Of a stretch of 64,000 bases of DNA, positions 35,850 to 47,452 are shown piece after piece. Location: contig JXTB01000020.1 of NCBI GenBank assembly GCA_002914805.1, positions 1,260,615 to 1,324,614 on the forward strand, read 5' to 3'. The notes under the pieces are model-generated. The model saw only the letters and a program-made list of their open reading frames with translations, did no database searches and was not told the origin of the DNA. The position numbers were made by a program, and so were the translations under genes. Positions within the stretch are counted from its first letter, which is position 1, and each line of letters starts with the position of its first letter. The stretch is from Parasponia andersonii. Its lineage: Eukaryota > Streptophyta > Magnoliopsida > Rosales > Cannabaceae.

Positions 35850-38000
35850 GCCATATCAGAAGTTTCACCAACTGACATTCCTCCAACTGAGGTAGCTAAT
35901 GCATCCTCATTCTCCTCCTCTTCTTCATCCCCCTGAGGATTCCTCATTGCCAAAAGAGTCTCATAATCCTGAATATACTTTGAAGTATTCCATCAAGTAG
36001 CTTGATAGCAAGATAGTCCTTGACCATTTGACAACGAACTTAGATTTCAGACTCTAAAGTTGCCACAACCATTCTCTCTTCAAGCTTGACAATCTGACTT
36101 TGAAAAGCCTCATTCTCATTGCGAAGAGTCTCAATTTGACTCAAGGCTTCCTGAAGAGAAGCAAGAGCTTTATCTGTTCCTCGCTTAGTATCTACAAGCT
36201 CCTCCTTAAGTTGTAGCTTGACAGCCTTAAGTTCTTCACGAGCACCCTGTGCGTTAAGAAGATGGGAAGAAGATTAATCACAAGCACTTACAAGTTAATC
36301 TTTCAAAGTCTTAATTTGCATCTTGAAATAGACTATGCCTTGGGAAGCCTGACAAAAAGAATGATATTTAGTAAGACAAAATACTTATAGCTTGTAAGAA
36401 AGTAAGAAATCAAATATAATTCACTGAAAAAGCATAAGTTGTGACTAATTCAAAGTTGGAATTATCTCCAACCTGATCCATTCTATCATGATCATCAAGA
36501 AATAGTAGCTTTTCCACTTCCCCCAAAATAGGAGCCATCTCGTAGAAACTAGACCCAGAAGGAAAAATAAGACTAATATCGCCCATATCTTGAGTATTCT
36601 CCACAACAACATGCTTCTTCTTTCCTCCCACTCAGCCTCTAGTAGAGTCAGCAGCTGCATTAGAAACTAGAGAAATCGGAACCTTTTAAGGAGCCTTCCT
36701 CTAGGTACCTCTTTTTTTTTGGTTTAGTCTTCTGCCGCAGGAGTTTTGCAAGAGCATCATCACCAAAGAAGGAAGCAACCTTGCCAAATCATGACATAAT
36801 ATGATCTGCAAGTAACCATTCAGTAGGAGTTAGCTCTAGAAGATTCGAAAGATGGTAGCCCAACACCAAGACTCCTCCTGATTAGAGGTGTCACAACAAC
36901 AACCCTACTAGAAGGATAAGGTATACCTTCAAGAGGAACCGACACTAGTCTCCACAAATTACTCTTTCTCAAAGAACTCTCTAAAAAAAATATTCTCCCA
37001 ATACCTTTCTTTGAAGGATAAAGAAAGAATAGCACCAACAACCTCCGAATTACCTCATGGACCAAAGTGGTCTGCTACAACTTTAATTCTGCTTATAATA
37101 TCAAAAAGAAATAAGTCAGTATGCTAAAGAGAAAAAAAGCAAAAAACCAAAGCCATTATAAAAAAAAATAATAATACCCACACCCACTAGTCCAGTAAGA
37201 TGGAATTGGAGAATCGGCCCTCAACTCTAAACTCTCAAATGGAAGAAACAAATAATGATTCTTCTAATGTTTGTCACCATACTTAAGAATAGTAATGAGA
37301 TTGCGTTCAGACTTATGATAGATAAGATTATATTGCCATTTTTCTAATGGATGTTCTTTGTTAAAATAACAAAAGAAGATGTCTCTAAGACTAGTAAGCA
37401 GCTTATATTTCTCAGCAAAAACTTTAATAGCTAGCAGAACGTGCCAAGTGTTTCGCATCAATTGGCTGGGATAAAGTATATGAAAAGCACAATATTCCTC
37501 TACTAATCTAGGGAGAGGGAGGCAAAGTCCGAATTTAAAAGGAAAAATATACATGCATTTCCAACCAGGGAGCTTTGAATCACCCTCTCAAATTTATAAG
37601 GAGCATGCAGCTTCACATCATCAGGTATCAGGTATCCTATAAGTACTACGAAAAGAAATAAGTTCAATCAGACCTATAGTTGACATAGGGGTTTTGATCA
37701 ACGAATTCCCCCTCTTGCCTCTCGGAATAAGACCATCGATATCCGATGAATATGAGGCTAAAATAACACGAGGAGGGTGCTCCATGCCCCTAGGAATGTG
37801 TCATTGCCTACAAATACAAATGTTACAGCATTATCAACAGGTACCTCGCAAGGGACGAATGAACTTCTTGAAGAAGAATATACTTCTTCCTCCTCAATAT
37901 CTAATAACTCTAGTCTAAGAGCAAACATAATATCACCTACAGGTAGACCTAAAATATGAAATCACCAATCCTAAAATTAGTATCTCTCCACGAATAAAAG
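35850..38000 (-). pseudogene. Antisense ORF of the Tat element (putative gypsy-type transposon domain, coiled coil)
   Basis: On the minus strand, opposite to gag-pol, a decayed gene is visible. From about 37960 downward: FALRLELLDIEEEE; then near 37560 a conserved block YIFPFKFGLCLPLPRLVEEY followed by CAFHILYPSQLMRNTWHVLL and a W-Y block (EKWQYNLIYHKS). This is the pattern of the plant domain annotated as putative gypsy-type transposon (Pfam PF04195). After an interval with LADHIMS-like and KPKKK-like phrases, a heptad-rich coiled coil follows at 36060-36240 (AREELKAVKLQLKEELVDTK, LQEALSQIETLRNENEAFQS). Such antisense ORFs between integrase and 3' LTR are described for Tat-group elements; their function is unknown. 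Stops and frameshifts abound. Confidence 0.65.
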
Positions 38001-38613
38001 GCTAGTCAGACATATAAAAAGGAAACTCATACTACATATCTTAAGATTGTGTATCTAAATTCACAAAATTATGAGCATTCATCCTACCTAAAGTAACATG
38101 TTGACAGAAGCAACCGTCCTAAGAAAACTGGACTAAGTGGCATCCATCCTAGAGATATACGTTTCAATCAACCAAAGAAAGTAGTACATGGGTGCAATCA
38201 TCCCATGAAATCTAATATAAATAACTCTGTCCTAATCCAATTGCCATAAGCTTAGGCAAAAACACAAAGAAGATAAGGAAAGATCAAAATGAAAGATTAA
38301 AAAAAAAGACCATTCAAAGAAACCCTCAATGGATCCAAGAACCTTCGAAGAACAATCAAAAAAATTGAAAGAACCTTCAAATAAAACATGAAAAAAGCAT
38401 TCAAAGAAAAGAGAGCTTACCAAGGAATTCCTCCAAAGGAACCTCTTGTAAGAATGAGAATGGTAAGGAGAGAAACTCTCCTTACTTACAGCCATCAACA
38501 CTTCTCGGATAAGTAACAAGTGTTCACAAGTAATAGATAAATATTGGACTGAGGAAAAGAGGATTATTCGATCCATACTCAAATTGATAAAGATTTCAAA
38601 TCATTATAAGAGG

Positions 38614-38980
38614 GCACGTGCTCGCAAGGCACATCTAGATATGCACGCGGAAGCACGCACACAGGTTGGGTCCACACACAAACACGAACGCGCACGCACA
38701 CAGGTCGGGTCTGCATGCAGACGCAAGCATGCGCAAGCTGGGTACAAACGCGGACATGCATGCGTAGGCCATGTCCACATGTGGACGATTGTGCGTATGT
38801 CAGGTCCGCACAGTAATACGCGTGTGCACAGGTTAGGTACGCATAGATCGAGTACACGGGCACTTGCCATGTTCGCAAGCAAACACATGCGTGCGCAGGC
38901 CTTGTCCGCACACAGATGTGCACGCAGGTCAAATGCACACATGGATACGTGTGCGCAAGTCAGGTGCACACAGAGATGCA
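38614..38980. repeat. GC-rich degenerate minisatellite in Tat 3' region
   Basis: About ten variants of a unit near 33 bases built on GCGCACGCACACAGGTCGGG and TCCGCACACAG. It is rich in CG, CAC and TG dinucleotides and sharply different in composition from the AT-rich surroundings. Both strands are open by chance, giving Cys/Arg/His/Ala-rich frames that are not proteins. It lies between the antisense ORF and the polypurine tract, the variable 3' region where Tat-type elements often hold tandem repeats. Confidence 0.75.
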
Positions 38981-39127
38981 CTCAAAAAAATATGATAATA
39001 ATTAAATTTCGCACGCGGAGTTAAGCAACTTGATAAGTGCACAAACTTTGGCTGAGAACACAAATATAAATTAACTACCACAATAAACGTCGGCATACTT
39101 TTTGACTTAAAAGAAATTTTGACTCGA

Positions 39128-39143
39128 AGAGTGGGGGACAAAC
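39128..39143 (+). promoter_or_regulatory. Polypurine tract of Tat element
   Basis: AGAGTGGGGGACAAAC directly precedes the TGTAGAGG start of the 3' LTR. It is the expected primer site for plus-strand DNA synthesis. Confidence 0.75.
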
Positions 39144-39958
39144 TGTAGAGGTTAAAAAATAGTTAGATAATTATAAGTCAAAATGAAATAGATCTTTTCA
39201 TTTAAAAAGCTGGTCGAGACTATAATTAGGCCAAATAAGAAATGAGGGCCCAACCTATGAAATTATCTCTAATGACCAAAGTCCACTAAGAATTCCGCCC
39301 AAGACCCAATCCAACTTTAACCGGAATGAGGGGCCCAAAAAGTCATAAAATATCCTCAATCAAAAACCGCCGACTTAGTTCACAACACTAATTCAAAATA
39401 AGGGACCACACACTAATAATTATAGAGTAGGACAAATTGTCTCTAATTATCATCAATTCACCTATTTTGGAGCATGACAACTTCTTCTAATTATTACTAA
39501 ATTCAAAATAAGATAATTATCTTCAATGGGTTTGAGAGAGCTTCTATAAGTAGGAATCAAAATGACACCTAAAGGCAGATCAACTCGGAATAATACACTT
39601 TTGCATTCTCTCTCTTTCTTTCTCTTTCTCTGATTCATATTAGTGTTCACCCCTCAAAATCAAAGATCTTAGAACTTATCTTGGAGTTATCTAAGATATC
39701 TACATTCATCCATAGTTTACCAAAAAGGCTCTACATCTATATTTGTATTTCTTTTCATTAAATTACTTATATGCTTTATCATATATATATATATATATGT
39801 GTATATATATATCTTCTTAAATTGTATGTTGACTGACTTGAGCATCAGAGTCCCTTTGGTGGATACTACCCCGGTGTTCCTATTCGAACTCTTATATCTT
39901 TTGGTTTTGATAGTTTGCTCGTGGCCCAATTCTATAATTGTAGAAACGAGCCTCTACA
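39144..39958 (+). mobile_element. 3' LTR of Tat element
   Basis: Starts TGTAGAGG and ends CCTCTACA, a perfect 8-base inverted end. Colinear with the 5' LTR at 26001-26522 but carries an extra block near 39375-39510 and a TA run at 39782-39812. It extends 132 bases past the point where the 5' copy stops. Confidence 0.85.
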
Positions 39959-41285
39959 AATAGTAGCTTGGGAAATCGGAAACAAGTAACCAAATTAATA
40001 GTGATAATTAGAAACCAAAAACCAATTGAGTATTGGTAACCAGATTGGTTTCCAATCTAGTATAGTAACCAGTATCAGAGAATTTGGTAACTAGTAACCA
40101 ATAACTAATAATCAAATTAGTTTTGACTGTATTTTAATAATTATTTTAGCTTTATACCATAAGATAAATGAAAATAAATGTATGTACCATATTTCAATAA
40201 TTTTTGTTTATTTTGTACATAAACTTAAAGAAAACCCTTTATTAGTCACCAAATTTTTAACTCATAACTAAACTAGTATTAATAAATAGTACAAGTTACT
40301 ATCTTTTTAAGTCGCTACTACTTTGAAAACTAATAATTCAATTGGTTATTGATAACTAGTCTTGTTATAACCAAAATAATAATTGGCAACTCTAGTAACT
40401 GGATCAATTAGTGACCAATAATCAGATTAGTTTCTGGTATTAGTAACCAGATCAACTAGTGTCTAGTAACTACTAACCAGATTAGTTAGGAAAAAATAAA
40501 TTTTTAAAAAATAATTATTTGTAATTGGTAATCAAATTAGTTACTAGTAACTGGTAACTAGTGTTGTATTTATAATAAAGTCTTGTAAATGGTAATTATT
40601 AACAAAATTGATAATGGTAACTAGAGTAACCAGTAACCAAATTAGTTAAGAGGTAACCAATAATCAAAGAAACTAGTAACTGGTAACTGGTAACTAGTAA
40701 CCATAAATTAAAGAAATCAGAGACCAGGCCAATGAAGTACCTAGATTTGAGTATAGTATTCACATACTAAGTTCATTTATTTTGGATTGTTTTCACTTTA
40801 ACTTGAACATAATTTTATTCAAATGGAAATTTTTTTTTAAGTGTTGATTCTAACTGGATTTTGGTAATAATAAATTATTTATAACTAATCTTGTAAATGA
40901 AAATCAATAATCAAAATGGTCTTATATTAAAACTAGTAATCAGATTGGTGAATCAAAAATAGATTGGTTAATGGTAATTATAATAACCAGTAACCAATCA
41001 TTGATCTTTGTAACTGGTAACCAGTAACCAGTAACTAGTAACTAGTTTGAAACTAATAATTATTTTGCTAACTAGTATCAAATAGAATTCAGAAGCTATA
41101 ACTAATAACCAAATTGGTTGATAACTGGTAACCAATAACATTAAAAACCAATAGCCAAATTGGTTAATTGTAACTTAATTGGTTATAATGCAACATGTAA
41201 CTAGGGAAATAGTAACTACTATTCGGATTAGTTACTTATTACGGTATTTGTTATTTAGTTTTAACTAGTAACTAAATTAATTAAA
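39959..41285. repeat. Degenerate TAACYAG heptamer array, right part
   Basis: Dense in TAACTAG, TAACCAG and TAACTGG. Clean 7-base periodicity is seen at 40678-40702 and 41012-41046 (for example TAACTGGTAACCAGTAACCA). Elsewhere the units are separated by AAATTAGTT-like spacers. It is not the canonical plant telomere repeat. Confidence 0.7.
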
Positions 41286-41550
41286 AGGATAAAAAATGGA
41301 TCCTTCTATCTCGAAGAAGAGGGAAAAAAAAAAGAAAAAAAAGTGAGTACTTCCTAGGACAAAAAAAGCAACAAAGGAAAATTAAAAAGAAAAAGAGAAA
41401 ATAGAAAAAGGAAAAAGAACTAAATATTTTTTTAAAAAAAAGAAAGACAGGAGTATGGTTCAATCAATAAAAAAAGTAAAAAATGAAAAATCAAAGAAAG
41501 AAATAGAAAATAATAAAAAAAAAAAGAAAAGAAAGGCTAAATAAAGGGAG
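41286..41550. other. Purine-rich A/G tract
   Basis: A run of about 230 bases almost without C or T apart from short breaks (AAAGAAAAAGAGAAAA style). The complementary reading gives a Phe-rich frame of no biological meaning. It may be a decayed retroposon tail. Confidence 0.55.
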
Positions 41551-41554
41551 TTTA

Positions 41555-41640
41555 GCTTGCTGGGAATCGAACTTACTTCAGATGTTGGAGGATAAAAACA
41601 AGACACTTGAATGGGCAACCATCCACTCAATATTTTGTCT
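41555..41640 (-). other. tRNA-like segment, possible SINE or tRNA relic
   Basis: On the minus strand a box B-like GTTCGATTCCC (41562-41572) lies about 40 bases after an A-box-like GAGTGGATGGTTGCCC (41613-41628), the spacing of a pol III internal promoter. The acceptor stem does not pair and the D arm is poor, so it is not a functional tRNA. It lies beside the A/G tract, which could be its tail. Confidence 0.3.
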
Positions 41641-41889
41641 TGCTTTTTAAAGGTATAAATAGTATCAATAAAGATAGTTTTATTTACAATAATACCATTG
41701 GATTTTTTTGACTATCACTTGCAAAAATACTAATCATCTGCGGTACGAAAACTAATTGTTTCTCCCATATCGTAATTGTGTAAATCTTTTTATCTTTGTA
41801 GGTAAAAGCAAATAAAACCTATTACACATTTTGGCCCAGCCCAAGTGAAAAGTTTAAATAGAAAAGAAAAGAAAAAAAAGAAGAAAAAC
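41641..41889. other. AT-rich non-coding
   Basis: No feature recognised. Confidence 0.4.
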
Positions 41890-42300
41890 AAAAAAACATT
41901 ATACACCCTGATGGATATGGTGGCAATGCCAATCTGTAAGCTTTACTTCCAATTCCTTCTAAATTTAAAATAGTCCAACGTACTTTGGATGGCTATCCTT
42001 TCTTTCCAAATCTCATACCTTTTATTAGAGAGACTTTCAAGAAAATATGATTGCTAATATCGAATTCTACATCTCTTCTTCTCTTATATGCATACTTCTT
42101 TTGTTTGTCCTTAACTATCCCCATTCTTACTTGAATCTTTTCGATAATCTTTGTTGTTTGTTGAATCAATTATGGACCTGATAGGTTCCTTTCTCCCATT
42201 TCACCCTAATAGACATGAGCCTGCATTTTCTTCTATATAATGCTTGATAAGGAGCCATTTCAATTGTTACCTTATTTTTTTTACTTCGGTGGATACCTTC
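41890..42300 (-). pseudogene. Gypsy integrase C-terminal relic, minus strand
   Basis: Minus-strand translation gives TIEMAPYQALYRRKCR, WEKGTYQVHN, and in other frames the KYAYKRRRDVEFDI and GLF-I-KELEVKLTDWHCHH blocks, the same relic as 2966-3420. It abuts the truncated inner end of a Tekay-like LTR at about 42300, so a deletion or insertion joined the two. Confidence 0.7.
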
Positions 42301-43776
42301 ATGCTTTAAAATTCATTTGGTACTATTTTACGATTTACAAAAAATTAGGCAACATAAGAGCTGTATTTTTCCAAAGCCAAAATTTTAAATCTGCATAAAA
42401 ACCATGCAATCCAATATAATTCAACAGTTTAAAAGTCCACTATATATCTAATCAAATCAATGAAATCCATTAAAATAAAAAAATTTAAGAAATAGGTCAT
42501 AATACACATTTTAAAACAAAATAAGTGTAAAACTTGGAAATTGAACCCCTGGCTTGCTTGGATAGCTTGACTAAGCTATCTATACCCGTAAATTCTCTCA
42601 TTGGTCACTCGGTTGCTCAGAGGGTCGTTTTGGGATCTCGTGGGCTCGCTTTGAGGGGTGACTTTCCAAACAAGCCTCAAATTATGAAACGGAGGTTATC
42701 ACTGAATTCAGAGCACCCAAAGACATTGAGTTAGACATATAATTCGATCAATTTAGGTTCTAGATCGAGATCGGACCTATAGCATGCAAATCGAGGAGAA
42801 ATCTCGAGCCTTACATCTCGAATTTCATGTCAACTCAAAACCTATTGTTGTTTTATATCAAAACTCAACTCTTGATCTTACTTAGTCCAATTTTGAAGTC
42901 CAATTTCAGTTTTGAGGCCTTTATCTAAAATTTGGGCTTAATTCAAAACTAATTACAAAAGTTACAAAAAAAAATTAATTTTTAAAAATATTTAGATAAA
43001 TGCCACAATATTCAGATCAGTTTTTCTTTCACGCTCATCCATTTTCTAAAAATCTACCACTCTTCATCTTATTTAACACCATATTTTTATTCCCTAAAGT
43101 TTCATGAGCATTGGATGAACATTTGAAAAATAATTGCACAAATACCACTTTTGTGACGAAAAATGACATAAAAAATTTTGGAAGCTCACTAGAGCTTCTT
43201 GGCTAAAAATTTGTGACAGTGTAGGGTTAACCCAGGGAGGGAGAAGCTTGGCTTCGATTTAGTGGAGGTAGGTGGTGGCCAGAATGGCAAAAATCCTCTG
43301 CGAAACACCTCAAGTTCGTAGGGTCCTCCATACGGCTAGGCGGAGTAATGACGGGCTGCTACTGGTGGCAAGCCTTCATCGATCATCTGGGGAGCTGCCA
43401 ACTGGAGCTCGGGGCCTGGATCAGTACTGATGGTCAGCTTTGTTGCTGCGCAATGAAGAAGGGCGAGGAAGAGAAAGATGTGTGGTAGAGGAGAGAGAAG
43501 GTTAGGAATTTGAGGAATTTTGGGGAGATTTTGATAGATGGCAGATCTAAAATAGGGAGAAAAAATTTCCCACATTTGCATTTTAACCCCTAGTCAAATT
43601 TTCTCTTCAATTTTGCCTTTAAAAATTTTAAAATATACCCAAACTTCAACAAATTCTCCCACTTTGACCCCTCCTTCAATTTTATTAGAATTTCAGTCAA
43701 TTTATTAATTTAATATCTTTTTCCTTCAATTTATGAAAATACATAATACCTTTGTTTAAAAATCAAAGTTTTTACA
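42301..43776 (-). mobile_element. 3' LTR of Tekay-like element, truncated
   Basis: Begins (minus strand) TGTAAAAACTTTGATTTT after a purine tract and follows the 5' LTR closely to a point equal to 56500 in that copy. The remaining ~890 bases, including the CCCCGGAGTTTAGG end, are missing. Confidence 0.8.
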
Positions 43777-45697
43777 TCATTTCCTCTTTAAAGGAATTTT
43801 GTCCTGAAATTCAATATATAGGGTATAAGTCAAAGTACAATCTCAAGTTGAAAGTTAAACAAATGAGGATACTTTGCATACATCTCGGTCTCGAGTTCCC
43901 AAGTAGCTTGTTCTTCCTTGTGGTATTCTTATAGAACCTTGACAAGTGGGATCTCTCTGTCACAAAGTACCTTGAGATCTCTTACCAGTATTTGAACTGG
44001 TTACTCCTTATAAGTTAAATTCTCTTGGATAGGTACTTCCGTGTACTAGGTACCATGAGATAGGTTAGGTATGTACTTTCTGAGCATTGAAACATGGAAT
44101 ACGTTATGTACTCAATCCAATTATGGTGGTAGATTCAGATGATAAGCAACAAGCTTAATTCTATTAGTAATCTTGAATGGTCCAATATACCTTGGAGCTA
44201 ACATCTCTTTAACTCCGAATCTTGTGACTCCACGCATTAGCATGACTTTTAAGAATACTTTGTCACTAACATCAAACTCTACCTTGTGTCTTGTGGGTTC
44301 TGCATAGCTTTTTTGATGACTTTGAACAACTTTGAGTCTCTTCCTGATTGTGTTAACCCTCTCAATAGTCTCTTGTACTAGCTCTGGCTAAAGAGTAACA
44401 CGCCCCTCTAGATCAGCCCAACACAAGGGTGATCTATATAGCCTCACATATAGTACCTTATATAGAGCTATGCCAAGACTAGTTTGGTAGCTATTGTTGT
44501 AACCAAACTCCACCAATAACAGGTGACTATCTCGACATCCACTAAAATCCAGTATATATGAGCAAAGCATGTCCTCTAGAATTTGTATGGTCCTCTTAGA
44601 TGATAAGCTGTATTGAGATTCAGTTATGTTCCCAAAGCTCTCTGTAAAGCTTTTTAGAACTCTAATGTAAGTCTTGTATCTTTGTCAGATACTATGCTTA
44701 ATAGTACCCCATGTAAGCGAACAATATTGTCCACATAAAGATGACTCTGTTGTGTGAGTGAAAATTCAATCCTGATTGGTATAAATTGGGTAGTCTTTAT
44801 CATCCAATCAACTATCACTCAAACAACATCATTCTTTCTTCGAGTTCTTGGTAAACTTGTGAAAAAATCCATGGCAATTTTATCCCATTTCTACTCCAGG
44901 ATAGGTAAAGGCTGAAGTAGTCTTACTGGTCTCTAGTGTTCTGCCTTGACTTGCTAACAAATTAAACATTTAGCTACAAAAGCAGTTATATCTAGTTTCT
45001 TACCTTTCTACTAGTACTATCTCTTCAGATCACGATACATCTTAGTACTACCAGGATGTACTATGAATTTGGACTAATGAGCCTTAGTTAGAATAGTCTC
45101 TCTAAGATAAGGGCCATTGGCTGCAACTAGTATTCCATTAAAAACATAAACCTTTCTCTATTAGTACCCCAACAATCTAATTGCTCACCATTCTGAAGTT
45201 GACTCTAGATCATTCTAAGTTCTTAATCTTGCCACTAACTTTGTTGTGCTATCTAGAGAAGTGATGGCGTAACAACAATGTTGCTGATACAAGCAGTTTT
45301 CCCATTTTTGCTATACTCCAAGTTATAGTAACCAATGGTAATTGTATTCTTCTAATCTTCTAGGATCACGGAAGTAAGCATATTATGAGACTTTCTACTC
45401 AGAGCATCAGCTATAATATTGGCCTTTCTAGGATAGTACAGAAGTTCAAAGTCATAGTCCTCCATATATTCAACCATTTTCTTTGTCTCAAGTTTAATTC
45501 TCATTGAGTAAACAGATACTTCAAACTCTTATGATTGTAATAAATCTCAAACTTCACACCATATAGATAGCATCTCCAAATCTTGAAAGAAAAAATGATA
45601 GCTACTAACTCTAGATCATGAATGGAAAATTTCTTCTCATGTGGTTTTAACTAACGAGAAACATAAGCCACTACCTTACCATTCTGCACTAAGACAC
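43777..45697 (-). pseudogene. Tekay-like RNase H (part) and integrase relic
   Basis: Minus strand from 45697: VLVQNGKVVAYVSR, then FSIHDLELVAIIFSFKIWRC (RNase H), HHCC-type finger region, integrase core, LLVEFGYNNSYQTSLGIALY, LYGR-like LYVRLYRSPLCWADLEG, RKRLKVVQSHQKSYAEP, HKVEFDVSDKVFLKVML, FHVSMLRKYIPN-like block, and the LVKVL...EATWELE chromodomain-like motif. It ends close to the purine tract AAAGAGGAAATGA before the 3' LTR. Many stops. Confidence 0.8.
45693..45697. repeat. Target-site duplication GACAC, left copy
   Basis: GACAC immediately before the nested LTR and again at 52643-52647 immediately after it. Confidence 0.92.
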
Positions 45698-46409
45698 TGA
45701 TGTAAATGAAGTTACTCAACCATATGTGTAAGAGGAGGAGTATTCATATGGGCATGGAAGAACTTAGGGATAGTAATCACGTGATCTATTAAGCTTGCCA
45801 AGTGGGCCGATCCAAAAATTAGAGCCAAGAAATTCAGAGAGACATTAAATGGGCTAATTCAATATATTAGAGAGGTGGCTAACATATAGAGGCCCAGGGG
45901 AGCCTAGTCACTTTGATCAAAGTTTTAGAAGAGTATGATTGAAGTCTACATGATTTTTTCTAGGTTTTTTGTACTTTAAAGAAACTTCTTTAATTTAGAT
46001 ATAGTTATTTTTGGATTTAATAGAGGAGAGGGTTGTCATATGTCAAAATAATGTTAGTTTACCTTAAATTAGGGTTAAATTTGACTCCTATATAAAGGAG
46101 AGAGTTTAGTTCATTTTTAGAGGATAATGATCATTAATATTGCGAGTTATTTGTGTTTTCTTTATTCTTGAGAAGATTTTTGAACTTCTCAAATTAACTC
46201 TTGTGACGTTCAAAATAACCAGACTTATCCCATTGATTCTTGAGTGATTCTTGAGGATTTTTGGTGTGGCCTAAATCTATTATAGTTCTTGATTCTTATC
46301 TTGTTGGGTAATGAGTCAAGACTAAATATTCTTATGACTTGGTGATCTTGGGTTCGAATTCCTTAGTTGGTGCTGGACTTCGTCATGATTTTTGGCAGGG
46401 TTCATATCA
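45698..46409 (+). mobile_element. 5' LTR of nested gypsy element
   Basis: TG...CA ends. Contains the promoter-like CCTATATAAAGGAGAG near 46088-46103. The following TTTTGTACTAGAGTTTAGG looks like a mutated tRNA-Met primer binding site. Confidence 0.9.
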
Positions 46410-46622
46410 TTTTGTACTAGAGTTTAGGTTTTAAGGCAAGTTTGAATTATCCTTTACTTTCTTTACTATTACTTTGATTCGTGAATCAAGATTACAAAAA
46501 AAAAATAGTGACTGGCCAAATTTCTTTCTTTAGGTATACTGGTGCTATTTAGTTTCATAGTCTGATTAACTAGGATTCCTGGCTGAAATTTTGAGAATTA
46601 AGGATACCAGGTCTCCCAATCT

Positions 46623-46730
46623 GATTAAACTCTTTGTTCTTGGCCAAAATTTTAAGAATTAAGGATACCAGGTTTCCCAATCTAGTCAAACTCTTTGTTT
46701 TTAGCTGAAATTATTGCTTTAGGGACTCTA
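46623..46730 (+). repeat. 61-bp leader repeat in nested element
   Basis: Units at 46623 and 46684 (spacing 61) with AATTAAGGATACCAGG between; a mutated unit precedes. Same unit as in the truncated copy at 4694-4850. Confidence 0.8.
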
Positions 46731-47452
46731 GAATTATTTGGTTTCCTAATATGAGCCAACTAGGGTTTCATTGCTTTTGTTTGGGGTCTAAGTTGCTGAG
46801 GTTATATTAGGGAGGTTGAATTTTATTTTGATTAATTCATATTCAAGTTTTGTATTCTCAATATCCTAGTCTGATTCAAAGTGTTCGTTTCTAGTTTCTG
46901 GTAGAAAAAGAAAAAAAATGAAAAGGGATGCGAATCGAGAAAAAAAAAGTCTTAAGACACTTCATAAATTTTTTTGTGTCAATCTTATTTCTTACTTCCT
47001 AAACTCCTTTTTGCCAAAACCCCATACTTAAGTGTGAAAAATCATCAAAATATGGGAGAAATTGTGTGAATTTTGGGACATTGCTGAAACCAAAGAATTC
47101 TTGTTACTCATATTTCTTGTATCAATTTCTTGAGAATCGCTTATGAGTCTTGTGATTTGAATTGGTTGCTTATCATATTGAATTTCCACTAGAGTATTCT
47201 TGAATCTGATTAAGAGTGAACAAAAAAGATAATGAGTGGAAAAAGGCAAGAGTGGTGAGAACATAAGAGGGTAAATGCCATTGAGTGCCTAACATGAGAG
47301 TGAGTGAATCTTTCCAAGTGAAACACGTGAGGAAAGAGTGCTTGGGAGGTCCTAACCTTGTTTTTGTAGATTTCAATATGCCACGTAATTAAGAAGGCAA
47401 CACAACCGAAGAGGTACAATAACAAACTGTTCCAAACTTACAATTATAGGCA

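Larger units (their letters stand above)
26001..39958 (+). mobile_element. Tat-type Ty3/gypsy retrotransposon with two later insertions
   Basis: Bounded by LTRs beginning TGTATAGG (5') and TGTAGAGG (3') and ending CCTCTACA. Flanking bases are AATGG (25996-26000) and AATAG (39959-39963), a target duplication with one change. Domain order is gag, protease, RT/RNase H, a second RNase H, integrase, then a 4 kb region before the 3' LTR that carries an antisense gene relic and a minisatellite. A second RNase H and an antisense ORF downstream of integrase are hallmarks of the plant Tat group. A solo copia LTR (30458-31781) and an unclassified piece (33337-34832) are later insertions; without them the element is about 11 kb. 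Many stops: it is inactive. Confidence 0.85.

Noticed and set aside
38579..39024. Three overlapping long open frames on both strands rich in Cys, Arg, His and Ala
   Set aside because: They arise from the GC-rich minisatellite, which has few stop codons on either strand; composition follows the repeat, with no domain.
39959..41285. Interstitial telomere or centromeric satellite
   Set aside because: Seven-base periodicity is local and the unit TAACYAG is not the plant telomere repeat; no long homogeneous array.
41281..41463. Phe-rich minus-strand frame resembling a membrane protein
   Set aside because: It is the complement of an A/G-rich tract.
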